This document shows, one piece after another, positions 1 through 7,914 of a DNA stretch of 35,626 nucleotides. Below the pieces are notes generated by a model that was given only the letters and a program-made list of their open reading frames with translations, searched no databases and was not told the origin of the DNA. Source of the DNA: Cytophagaceae bacterium (GTDB lineage Bacteria > Bacteroidota > Bacteroidia > Cytophagales > Spirosomataceae); contig JAGOAA010000006.1 of assembly GCA_017984215.1 (NCBI GenBank), positions 67,228-102,853 of the forward strand. Direction: 5' to 3'. A program made the translations under genes and the position numbers. The first letter of the stretch is position 1. Every line of letters begins with the position of its first letter.

Positions 1-861
1 CAAAAAAGCGGTATGCCGGATGGAACATTTTCTTTACTGCATGCACAGGGACATGAAATAGGAGGATACTTGGTCAAACATGCCATCACAAAAGCAGTCG
101 CATTCACGGGCTCTTACCGCGGTGGAAAAGCCTTATTCGACCTAGCCGTTCGCCGGGAAGTTCCTATTCCCGTCTATGCGGAAATGGGCTCCATCAATCC
201 CGTTTACCTATTCAGTGAACGAATTGCCTCGCAAGGCGAAGGACTGGCAGATGCATTCAGTCAATCCATTTGTTTAGGCGTAGGCCAATTTTGTACCAAT
301 CCAGGCTTGATCGTATTGCTCGAAAAAGATGTAGCTTTCTTAACTTCGCTCGCATCCAAATTAGATGCTATGCCCCTGGGCACATTCCTAACAGCAGGTA
401 TCAAAGATGCCTTTGCACATGGTTGGAATACATTAAATCACCATCCTGCTACGACCCGACTAACGGCGTCTGAAAATCCAGATCCTAGTTTATTTAGCAC
501 CACGGTTCGTGAGGCAATAGCGAACCCAGAAGTATTGGAAGAGGTTTTTGGACCTTGTACGCTAGCTGTTGTTTGCAAGGATTTACATGAGATGATTGCA
601 TTTACGGAACAAATGCCGGGCCAACTAACCGCAACGATTCAGGCGGAGCCAACTGACTTAGCGAGTTTAGATGAGCTCATCGATGAAGTAAGCCAAAAGG
701 TTGGACGGATCCTATTAAATGGTTTTCCTACCGGTGTCGAAGTTTCCCCAGCCATGGTACACGGCGGACCTTTCCCGGCTACTTCCGATGCGCGGAGCAC
801 TTCCGTAGGAACAGAGGCTATTTACCGGTTTACAAGACCGGTTTGTTGGCAGAATTTTTAA
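1..861 (+). CDS. Aldehyde dehydrogenase, 2,5-dioxovalerate (ketoglutarate semialdehyde) type, 5'-truncated
   Basis: The frame is open from base 1, so this is the C-terminal part of a longer gene; the first Met, at base 13, is internal. Visible aldehyde dehydrogenase landmarks are the NAD(P)-binding stretch AVAFTGSYRGGKALFDLA, the AEMGSINP segment carrying the general-base Glu, and GQFCTNPG carrying the nucleophilic Cys. These variants match the family annotated as 2,5-dioxovalerate or alpha-ketoglutarate semialdehyde dehydrogenase. That family oxidises the semialdehyde to 2-oxoglutarate at the end of pentose, hexarate or hydroxyproline breakdown. The substrate is inferred from family resemblance only, because the upstream pathway genes lie outside the window. 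The C-terminus, ending in RPVCWQNF, appears complete. No good terminator follows immediately; a repeat cluster does. Confidence 0.85.
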   Translation, partial: QKSGMPDGTFSLLHAQGHEIGGYLVKHAITKAVAFTGSYRGGKALFDLAVRREVPIPVYAEMGSINPVYLFSERIASQGEGLADAFSQSICLGVGQFCTNPGLIVLLEKDVAFLTSLASKLDAMPLGTFLTAGIKDAFAHGWNTLNHHPATTRLTASENPDPSLFSTTVREAIANPEVLEEVFGPCTLAVVCKDLHEMIAFTEQMPGQLTATIQAEPTDLASLDELIDEVSQKVGRILLNGFPTGVEVSPAMVHGGPFPATSDARSTSVGTEAIYRFTRPVCWQNF

Positions 862-867
862 TAACAA

Positions 868-950
868 GTAGAAACGCGATACCGAAAATTGTAGAGACGC
901 GATACCTCGCGTCTAAAATATAAAAGACGCGAAGTATCGCGTCTCTACAA
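868..950. repeat. Cluster of palindromic GTAGAGACGCGA repeats
   Basis: Three copies of one unit lie in about 80 bases. Copy A (889-914) and copy B (925-950, opposite orientation) match at 25 of 26 positions and are separated by 10 AT-only bases, so together they form a large inverted repeat. Each unit is itself a hairpin, AGACGCGA, 4-base loop, TCGCGTCT (895-914 and 925-944). A degenerate half copy (868-883) matches at 15 of 16 positions. A further copy at 32500-32524 is identical to copy B over 25 bases. The dispersed, intergenic, palindromic form resembles REP/BIME elements. It sits between convergent genes and may also act as an mRNA 3' end. Confidence 0.8.
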
Positions 951-954
951 ATTA

Positions 955-982
955 GTAACCCCAGGCCTTAGCCTGGGGTTAC
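955..982. terminator. Perfect 12-bp hairpin between convergent genes
   Basis: GTAACCCCAGGC, loop CTTA, GCCTGGGGTTAC forms a perfect 12-bp stem with a 4-base loop, six bases beyond the clpB stop. It is well placed to end transcripts from either side. Neither flank has a clear T-run, so it may be a repeat element or an mRNA-stabilising structure, not a classical intrinsic terminator. Confidence 0.5.
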
Positions 983-987
983 CTTGA

Positions 988-3588
988 TTAAATCTCCACC
1001 TCTACATTCTCAAAGGTCAGATTTCCCTCTTTATCCACATCCATTAACACCGCAGATTCCTTCTGAATCTTACCCGATAAAATGGATTTCGATAATTCAT
1101 TCAATACGACCCTTTGGAGTACACGCTTCATCGGCCGACCGCCATACAAAGGATCAAATCCCTCTTTGGCTAATTTATTCAATGCCTCCTCTGTCGCTTC
1201 GATGGTTATGTGTTGCTCCGCTAAGCGATGTTGAATCTCCTTAAATTGGATAGTCAATATCTTACGCGCATGCTCCTCCGTCAATGGTTCAAATAATACA
1301 ATCTCATCCACTCGATTCAAGAACTCCGGACGAACTTGTTGCTTTAACAGAACCATCACTTCCTCTTTCGCTTCCTCCATTAGGATGGCATTGTTCCAGC
1401 CCTCCATTTGGCCTAATTTTTCCTGAATCACATGACTACCGATATTCGAAGTCATGATGATAATCGTGTTCTTGAAATTTGCCGTCCGACCCTTGTTATC
1501 GGTCAATCGGCCTTCATCCAACACCTGCAATAAAATGTTCCAAACATCCGGATGCGCCTTTTCAATCTCGTCAAGCAAGACTACCGAATAAGGCTTGCGG
1601 CGTACGGCTTCCGTCAATTGACCACCCTCATCGTAACCTACGTATCCCGGAGGCGCTCCAACCAATCGGGAAACCGCATGGCGTTCCTGGTACTCCGACA
1701 TATCTATTCGAACGATGGCATTTTCGTCATTGAATAGGTACGATGCCAAAGACTTCGCTAATTCCGTTTTACCTACCCCTGTTGTACCCAAAAAGATAAA
1801 AGAACCGATGGGTCTACGTGGATCTTGCAAACCCGCACGCGAGCGTCTAACCGCATCGGAAACCAATTCAATCGCTTGATCTTGACCCGCCACACGTTTG
1901 TGCAATTCATCTTCAAGATGTAACAACTTCTCGATTTCCGTTTGCAACATTTTACTTACGGGAATACCTGTCCATTTAGCAACTACCTCAGCAACATTCT
2001 CAGCCGTCACCTCTTCCTGCAACATACCATTCTCACCTTGGGACTGGGCCTGTAAATCTTTCAACATCTGTTCCGATTCTACCAAACGACCGTACCGAAT
2101 CTCGGCTACCTTGCCGTAATCGCCTTGGCGCTCCGCTTGATCTGCTTCGAGTTTTAACTTATCAATTTTCTCTTTCTCGGCACGAATGGTATCTAGAACC
2201 CCCTTCTCCGACTGCCATTGCGCTTTGAGTGCATCACGTTTCTCCGACAAATCGGCTAATTCTCGGTTCAAAACCGCTTCTTTTTCCTTGTTATTTTCCC
2301 GACGAATCGCTTCGCGCTCAATCTCCAACGACATAATCTTCCGTTGGATATCATCTATCGCCTCAGGCACGGAATCAATCTCCAAACGCATTTTGGCAGC
2401 CGCTTCATCCATTAAGTCAATCGCCTTATCTGGCAAGAAACGATCTGAGATATATCGGCTTGACAATTCCACGGCGGCAATCACCGCGTCGTCTTGAATA
2501 CGCACTCCATGGTGCAACTCATATTTATCTTTGATACCCCGCAAAATGGAAATCGCATCAGCTACATCGGGTTCATCTACAATCACCGATTGAAAACGAC
2601 GTTCTAAGGCCTTATCCTTCTCGATGTATTTTTGGTATTCCTTTAATGTCGTCGCACCGATTGCATGCAATTCACCACGCGCCAAAGCTGGCTTCAGTAA
2701 ATTCGCCGCATCCATAGCTCCTTCTCCCCCACCTCCAGCACCAATCAAGGTGTGAATCTCATCGATAAATAAGACAATCTCGCCATCGGAATCCGTCACC
2801 TCTTTAATGACTGCTTTCAAACGCTCCTCAAATTCTCCTTTGTATTTGGCTCCAGCCACCAACAATCCCATGTCCAAGGACATGACAATTTTGGATTTCA
2901 AATTCTCTGGCACATCACCTGAAACAATTCGTTGGGCTAAGCCTTCTACAATTGCTGTTTTACCTACACCCGGCTCACCTACCAACATCGGATTGTTTTT
3001 GGTACGACGGGACAGGATTTGCAAGACCCGACGAATCTCTTCGTCACGTCCGATCACCGGATCAATTTTACCCGCCTTCGCTAATTCATTTAAATTCTTA
3101 CCGTATTTTTCCAAAGACTGGTAAGTACCTTCTGCATGTGGATCGTTCACTTTTCTATTTCCTCTAAGTTCGATGATTGCTTCTTTAAAATTCTTGGTTG
3201 TTAATCCGAGCTTTTTCAGGGCATCGGCCACGGAATCGTTGCCATCCAACAAGGACAAAAACAATAATTCCACGCTTACGTACGTATCCCCAAAATCTAC
3301 CTTTAATTTATCTGCGCGCTGCAAAGCTTGTTGCAAGGCATTGCTTGCATAGGCTTGGTCGCCTGATACCTTTGGATAGGTATTCAAGATAGGGCCTAAG
3401 GCTGTTTGGATTTGGGTGGGATTCACGCCTAATTTCTTCAAGAGAAAAGAAGCGGTTTGGGTATCATCTTGTAAAATCGCAAGCAATAAATGCCCCGTTT
3501 CGATGGCTTGTTGGCCTCGCTCCTGCGCAATTTCCATCGCCTGCTGAATGATGACACTCGATTGGGATGTATAGTTATTTGGATTCAT
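988..3588 (-). CDS. clpB: ATP-dependent disaggregase ClpB
   Basis: This Hsp100 chaperone works with DnaK to pull polypeptides out of aggregates by threading them through a hexameric ring in the cytoplasm. The N-terminal Clp_N repeat covers roughly residues 5-145. NBD1 has Walker A GEPGVGKT near residue 204, Walker [10 protein letters not shown] and the [18 protein letters not shown] segment. A charged coiled-coil middle domain follows at about 395-520. NBD2 has Walker A GTTGVGKT and Walker [13 protein letters not shown]. The coiled-coil middle domain separates it from ClpA and ClpX. I chose ATG 3588 (start [11 protein letters not shown], 866 residues, the usual length). An in-frame ATG at 3627 would add 13 Cys- and aromatic-rich residues unlike the family and would translate through a possible operator. 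The preceding hybrid-kinase gene ends 114 bases upstream. Confidence 0.97.
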   Translation of the reverse strand: MNPNNYTSQSSVIIQQAMEIAQERGQQAIETGHLLLAILQDDTQTASFLLKKLGVNPTQIQTALGPILNTYPKVSGDQAYASNALQQALQRADKLKVDFGDTYVSVELLFLSLLDGNDSVADALKKLGLTTKNFKEAIIELRGNRKVNDPHAEGTYQSLEKYGKNLNELAKAGKIDPVIGRDEEIRRVLQILSRRTKNNPMLVGEPGVGKTAIVEGLAQRIVSGDVPENLKSKIVMSLDMGLLVAGAKYKGEFEERLKAVIKEVTDSDGEIVLFIDEIHTLIGAGGGGEGAMDAANLLKPALARGELHAIGATTLKEYQKYIEKDKALERRFQSVIVDEPDVADAISILRGIKDKYELHHGVRIQDDAVIAAVELSSRYISDRFLPDKAIDLMDEAAAKMRLEIDSVPEAIDDIQRKIMSLEIEREAIRRENNKEKEAVLNRELADLSEKRDALKAQWQSEKGVLDTIRAEKEKIDKLKLEADQAERQGDYGKVAEIRYGRLVESEQMLKDLQAQSQGENGMLQEEVTAENVAEVVAKWTGIPVSKMLQTEIEKLLHLEDELHKRVAGQDQAIELVSDAVRRSRAGLQDPRRPIGSFIFLGTTGVGKTELAKSLASYLFNDENAIVRIDMSEYQERHAVSRLVGAPPGYVGYDEGGQLTEAVRRKPYSVVLLDEIEKAHPDVWNILLQVLDEGRLTDNKGRTANFKNTIIIMTSNIGSHVIQEKLGQMEGWNNAILMEEAKEEVMVLLKQQVRPEFLNRVDEIVLFEPLTEEHARKILTIQFKEIQHRLAEQHITIEATEEALNKLAKEGFDPLYGGRPMKRVLQRVVLNELSKSILSGKIQKESAVLMDVDKEGNLTFENVEVEI

Positions 3589-3599
3589 GTGGTTAAAAT

Positions 3600-3621
3600 A
3601 TTTGCAGGGGTACTTGCAAAT
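3600..3621 (-). promoter_or_regulatory. Inverted repeat upstream of clpB, candidate operator
   Basis: A perfect 7-bp inverted repeat, ATTTGCA-N8-TGCAAAT, lies 12 to 33 bases before the chosen clpB ATG. It is not the CIRCE heat-shock operator (TTAGCACTC-N9-GAGTGCTAA). Its size and position suit binding by a dimeric regulator, but no regulator is identified. No clear TAnnTTTG box was found next to it. Confidence 0.3.
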
Positions 3622-3702
3622 GAACAACCATAAATGAATTACGGAAATAATGTCGGGCTTGAAGTAGAACTCATGAGCAAAAATCGGCCATTATGGCACG
3701 TA

Positions 3703-6700
3703 TTAGGCGAATCTGTCCGAAATCACTTGCTTGAATGCAGCCAGTGCTTCCTTCAGCGCTGCGATCTCAACAGGAAATTGACTAAACTCACAAACCTTCG
3801 CCTTCAACTCTATTTTTTCGCAAAGGATATGCACTTGTGCGGCACCTAGGGTACCCGAATTTCCTTTTAACGTATGTAACTCCGACTGAACACCCTTGCA
3901 ATCGTTCGCAGCGTAAGCTTTTTCAGCCTGAAGAATTTGCTCCTCCGCTTCCGCGATAAACTCAAGTAACATACCTTCTACAAATACAGGATCTCCACCT
4001 ACAGCATCTGATAAAGATTTGAGAACTTCTTCATCGACAACCTCCAAGGATTGATCTTGGATACTTTCCTCTGGCGCATGCCCATCATGCACCCATTTCC
4101 CCACCATTTGAATGAGTTGTTGGGCCCGAATCGGTTTGGCTAAATAATCATCCATACCCGCAGCCAAGAATCGCTCTCGATCTTCTTTCATCGCATACGC
4201 CGTCATGGCAACGATTGGTGGCAATTCCGATACCGATTTTTTCAGTCGGCGAGTTGTCTCCATCCCATCCATTTCGGGCATTTGAATATCCATAAGGACC
4301 AAATCAAAAGCCGTATCTAGCGACAAGCGATCGATTGCCTCTTGTCCACTCGTAGCTGTTTCAACAACACAACCAGCTTTCATTAAAATTTGGGAGGCAA
4401 CTTTGCGATTGGTCGCATTGTCATCCACCAATAAAATCCGTGCATGAACTTCTTTCAAGGTTCCTGCGATATCAAAACGTTCTGCTTTTGATATAGAGGA
4501 GGCTTTTGAGGCATCGCCGATGGCTAAGCGAACCGTAAACCAAAACGTACTCCCCTGGCCTTCCGCTGATTCTACGCCAATCTCCCCTTCCATCATCTTA
4601 CAGAATTCCCTAGAAATCGCTAAACCTAATCCAGTCCCACCGTAATTCTTGGAAGTTGAATTATCCAATTGTTGGAATGCAGAGAATAGTTTCTTCAAGT
4701 TTTCTGGACTGATACCAATTCCGGTATCTGTCACGCGCACCAACAAATCAACTTGCCTATCAGTCTTCTCCGCCGTCGACACCGAAATGGTCACCGAACC
4801 ATTTTCTGTAAACTTAAGTGCATTGGAAGTTAAATTCGATAAGATTTGTAAAAGGCGCGTTTCATCCGCTACCACAACCTTAGGTACATCTTCAGCAATC
4901 GAATAAGCGACCTTATTCCCCTTCTGATGAGCAATAGGTGTAAATAAGGACATCAATCGATCTAATAAATCTTCGAACACTAAATCGGCTGGATGCAAAA
5001 CCATTTTACCAGCTTCGATTTTGGCTAAATCCAAAATATCATTCAGAATATGAAGGAGCGTTTCAGATGATTTACGAATCGTTTGTAGATAATCTTGTTG
5101 GTCCTCATTCAATGGCGAATCGCACAATAGATCTACCATGCCGATCACCCCATTCATAGGCGTACGAATCTCATGGGACATATTGGCCAAAAACTGTTCC
5201 TTCACCTTCAAGGAATGCTCCGCCTGTTCACGCGCTTCGACAAGTTGGGTTTGATACTTCTTTAAATCTGTGATGTCACGCGCAATACCGGACACCTCAG
5301 CAATATTTCCGCCCGACTGAATGGGATTCAGGTAAATTTCCAACCACTTTTGCTCGCCAGATTTTGTGGCAAGTTCGAGTTCAAAATGTTGCTTTTGACC
5401 TCGGAAGGCTAGTTTATATTTGTCTTCCAACGGTCGGCGCTCATTTGGCGCAACCAGTTGAAATCCCATGCTCTCCGTACTAAAATTCAACTGCGGTTTA
5501 ATCTGCAATTGCTGCTCCAAAAGTTCGGCATATTCGTGATTAAAACTCGTCAACATCAATCGTTTATTCACCGACCACATCAAGTGTGAGCTACCTTCAA
5601 AAATCGCATTCAACCGTGCTGTCTCTCGCGCCAAAGCCTCTTCCGCTTGCTTGCGTGCAATGGCGACGGCAACCTGACTTGAAATAAAGTCCAATAATTC
5701 CAAATCTCGGTTTTCGTACTTATTCGCACGCTCATAAGACTTAACCCCAATGATTCCCGTTACCCGATCACCTATACGAAGGGGAACGCAAAGCATTACT
5801 TTGGGAACCACGCCATATAAATAAATCTTCTTGTCTTTCGCGAGTTGATGAATATCATCATCATGCAAAATCAAGGGTTTATTGGCCATGATGGCATATT
5901 CCGTTAATCCATTCCCTAATTTACGTTTAGTAAAATGGACACGCGAGTCAAAATACTCATCGATGTAATAAGGGAAGTATAAATAGCTTTTGCCAGGATC
6001 GTACTGCGCGATGAAGAAATTCTTCACATCGATCACCTCGCCCAATTGCTTGTGAATGTTCACATACAAATCGTCCAGGTTGGTCGAATTAATCGCTACC
6101 TGAGCGATGGATGAGAACAATTTATTGGCACGTTCCGCCCGAACTTTCGCGGTCGAGTTATGTAAGATACAACGATAGGCTGTCGGTGCGCCTCGTTCAA
6201 AACGACATGTTGCAGAGCCCGAAACATAGAGTCGGCGCCCATCCTTACGCCTGAAAACCGCCGTAAATTCAGGTAATTCCTCCCCTTTACTCAATAAATC
6301 GAATTGGGCTTGGGTCACATGTGCAAATTCAGGATGGAGTACATCCTGCATTCTCAAATCGCGCGCTTCCTCTTCAGAATAGCCCATAGTCTCGAGCCAG
6401 GCTTTATTGACAAACAAAAAGCGCCCCGAAACACCCGTGATTTGAATTAAATCCGTTGTATTGTTAATCAGGTCTTGTAATTGGGCGTTGGACCGACTTA
6501 AGGCCTCGGATACCTTTTTCCTTTCGGTAATATCCTCCCCAATAATACTTAAATAGGTCGTTTGATCGGCTTCTTGAACAATCGTTGAGGCGACTTCCAC
6601 CCATTTCACGGCACCCGTCTTGGTGACATAATTCCGTTCACGATCTTCAAATAAACCACCCGATGCAATGGCTTTTTGGAATGAAGCGCGGCGGTCTTCG

Positions 6701-6984
6701 GTTTCTCCCTCCGGTAACAAGGTACCGAAGAAATCTTTCCCGTTTAATTCGCCTGCTTTGTAATTCAATAATTGGTGGGTATAGGCATTGGCAAAAACGA
6801 TCGTTCCATCGAGCGCCATGATGATGCCAAAAAATTTAAGGCCATCAAGCGTTTTGATCAGGTTCTCCTTTGAAGTAGCATCAGACGCAATGCCATCATT
6901 TATTTCAAGAACATCCAATTGCTTTTTCAGCTCCTGTATTTCCTGAATGAGATCGTCCTTTGTCTTATTTGCCCAAGCAGCCAT
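3703..6984 (-). CDS. Soluble hybrid sensor histidine kinase (PAS-PAS-GAF-PAS-HisKA-HATPase-REC-Hpt)
   Basis: This 1093-residue protein holds a whole phosphorelay in one chain. A short coiled coil (about 5-30) precedes PAS domains at about 40-155 and 165-285 (the first ends in the PAC signature GEDITERK), a GAF domain at about 290-445 and a third PAS at about 455-580 (ARDITDLK). HisKA follows with the phosphorylated His near 604 (SHEIRTPMNG). The HATPase has the N box NLTSNALKF, DTGIGIS and GGTGLGLAIS. The REC domain has phospho-Asp near 899 (DLVLMDIQMPEMDG). The Hpt domain has His near 1037 (ELHTLKGNSGTLG). I see no signal peptide or membrane segment, so it should sense a cytoplasmic cue. No response regulator gene lies beside it, so its final target is unknown. 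It is divergent from rsmA and precedes clpB on the same strand. Confidence 0.93.
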   Translation of the reverse strand: MAAWANKTKDDLIQEIQELKKQLDVLEINDGIASDATSKENLIKTLDGLKFFGIIMALDGTIVFANAYTHQLLNYKAGELNGKDFFGTLLPEGETEDRRASFQKAIASGGLFEDRERNYVTKTGAVKWVEVASTIVQEADQTTYLSIIGEDITERKKVSEALSRSNAQLQDLINNTTDLIQITGVSGRFLFVNKAWLETMGYSEEEARDLRMQDVLHPEFAHVTQAQFDLLSKGEELPEFTAVFRRKDGRRLYVSGSATCRFERGAPTAYRCILHNSTAKVRAERANKLFSSIAQVAINSTNLDDLYVNIHKQLGEVIDVKNFFIAQYDPGKSYLYFPYYIDEYFDSRVHFTKRKLGNGLTEYAIMANKPLILHDDDIHQLAKDKKIYLYGVVPKVMLCVPLRIGDRVTGIIGVKSYERANKYENRDLELLDFISSQVAVAIARKQAEEALARETARLNAIFEGSSHLMWSVNKRLMLTSFNHEYAELLEQQLQIKPQLNFSTESMGFQLVAPNERRPLEDKYKLAFRGQKQHFELELATKSGEQKWLEIYLNPIQSGGNIAEVSGIARDITDLKKYQTQLVEAREQAEHSLKVKEQFLANMSHEIRTPMNGVIGMVDLLCDSPLNEDQQDYLQTIRKSSETLLHILNDILDLAKIEAGKMVLHPADLVFEDLLDRLMSLFTPIAHQKGNKVAYSIAEDVPKVVVADETRLLQILSNLTSNALKFTENGSVTISVSTAEKTDRQVDLLVRVTDTGIGISPENLKKLFSAFQQLDNSTSKNYGGTGLGLAISREFCKMMEGEIGVESAEGQGSTFWFTVRLAIGDASKASSISKAERFDIAGTLKEVHARILLVDDNATNRKVASQILMKAGCVVETATSGQEAIDRLSLDTAFDLVLMDIQMPEMDGMETTRRLKKSVSELPPIVAMTAYAMKEDRERFLAAGMDDYLAKPIRAQQLIQMVGKWVHDGHAPEESIQDQSLEVVDEEVLKSLSDAVGGDPVFVEGMLLEFIAEAEEQILQAEKAYAANDCKGVQSELHTLKGNSGTLGAAQVHILCEKIELKAKVCEFSQFPVEIAALKEALAAFKQVISDRFA

Positions 6985-7000
6985 GGCTTTATTCCCTATT

Positions 7001-7034
7001 TTTGCTTAAATGTACAAAAAAGGGCGTAATTTCG
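7001..7034 (+). promoter_or_regulatory. Possible rsmA promoter
   Basis: TTTG at 7001-7004 and TAATTTCG at 7027-7034 (7 of 8 to TAnnTTTG) are separated by 22 bases, slightly more than the usual 19 to 21. Transcription would begin near 7041, downstream of the only in-frame ATG (6960). This supports the GTG start of rsmA at 7059. Confidence 0.35.
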
Positions 7035-7058
7035 CGTACCCTTAAGCCCCAAGAACAC

Positions 7059-7841
7059 GTGCAAGTAAGAGCAAAAAAGAATTTAGGTCAACACTTTTTG
7101 AATGATTTAGATGCGGCCCAACGCATCGTGGATGGCTTGCAGGATTATGCCAACTATAAAAAAGTATTGGAAATTGGTCCAGGTATGGGCGTATTGACGC
7201 AATATTTAGTCAAGAAAACGGATTACGAAACCTACCTCATTGAAATTGACAAGGAATCGGTGGACTACCTGCGCAAGAACTACTTAGAATTTACAGGAAC
7301 ACGTTTGATTGATGGTGACTTTTTGCGCTATCCGCTTGAGAACATCTTCGGTGATGAGAAATTCGCAATCGTAGGAAACTTTCCCTATTTCATTTCCACG
7401 CAGATATTTTTCCGCGTGTTGGAGTACAAAGACCAATGCGTGGAAGTGGTGGGCATGTTACAAAAGGAAGTGGCTGTACGCTTGGCAGCGAAACCGGGCA
7501 ATAAAGATTACGGCATATTGAGCGTTTTGCTTCAAGCCTATTACGATATCGAATATCTATTTAGCCTAGGACCCGAGGTGTTTACGCCGCCTCCGAAAGT
7601 TAATTCGGGTGTCATTCGATTGGTCCGCAATTTCGATAAGAAATTAGCATGTGACCCAAAGCATTTTAAAATGCTTGTCAAAATGGCCTTTAACCAACGA
7701 AGAAAGACCTTGCGAAATGCCTTGCGCGCGATGCAATTGCCTGATCACCCCTTATTGACAAAACGAGCGGAGCAATTGGGAGTGGAGGAATTCACGACAC
7801 TGACCCTTTTGTGGGAAGCCAATGGTTACTTAGGAGCTTAA
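7059..7841 (+). CDS. rsmA: 16S rRNA (adenine1518-N6/adenine1519-N6)-dimethyltransferase RsmA
   Basis: RsmA (KsgA) dimethylates two adjacent adenines in the 3'-terminal helix of 16S rRNA, using S-adenosylmethionine, during late 30S assembly. The protein opens with VRAKKNLGQHFLND, has the SAM-binding motif EIGPGMGVL, and the catalytic GNFPYFIS (the N[LF]PY motif). The C-terminal helical domain contains FNQRRKTLRNAL. I chose the GTG at 7059, giving 260 residues starting (M)QVRAKKNLGQ, which matches family length. The only in-frame ATG, at 6960, would add 33 residues of non-homologous sequence and overlap the divergent kinase gene. mgtE follows after 73 bases. Confidence 0.95.
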   Translation: MQVRAKKNLGQHFLNDLDAAQRIVDGLQDYANYKKVLEIGPGMGVLTQYLVKKTDYETYLIEIDKESVDYLRKNYLEFTGTRLIDGDFLRYPLENIFGDEKFAIVGNFPYFISTQIFFRVLEYKDQCVEVVGMLQKEVAVRLAAKPGNKDYGILSVLLQAYYDIEYLFSLGPEVFTPPPKVNSGVIRLVRNFDKKLACDPKHFKMLVKMAFNQRRKTLRNALRAMQLPDHPLLTKRAEQLGVEEFTTLTLLWEANGYLGA

Positions 7842-7914
7842 GAAAATAACAAAGCCTTAACAGCATTTTGGGCAAAATTTCCGTAATTGCGCCTTCAATC
7901 TAATTCACTCAATC

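Noticed and set aside
955..982. CRISPR or phage attachment site at the repeat cluster
   Set aside because: No regular direct repeats with spacers and no integrase; the elements are inverted palindromes. The same check found no CRISPR array anywhere in the window.
988..3627. Longer clpB reading frame starting at ATG 3627
   Set aside because: The extra 13 residues are not ClpB-like and would cover the inverted repeat at 3600-3621; the family N-terminus starts at 3588.
3686..3697. Short dyad GGCCATTATGGC after the hybrid kinase stop as terminator
   Set aside because: The stem is only four to five pairs with a short T-run; too weak to call.
7884..7891. TAATTGCG as the mgtE promoter
   Set aside because: Two mismatches to the -7 box and the nearby TTTG is only 13 bases away, so spacing is wrong; mgtE may be read from rsmA.
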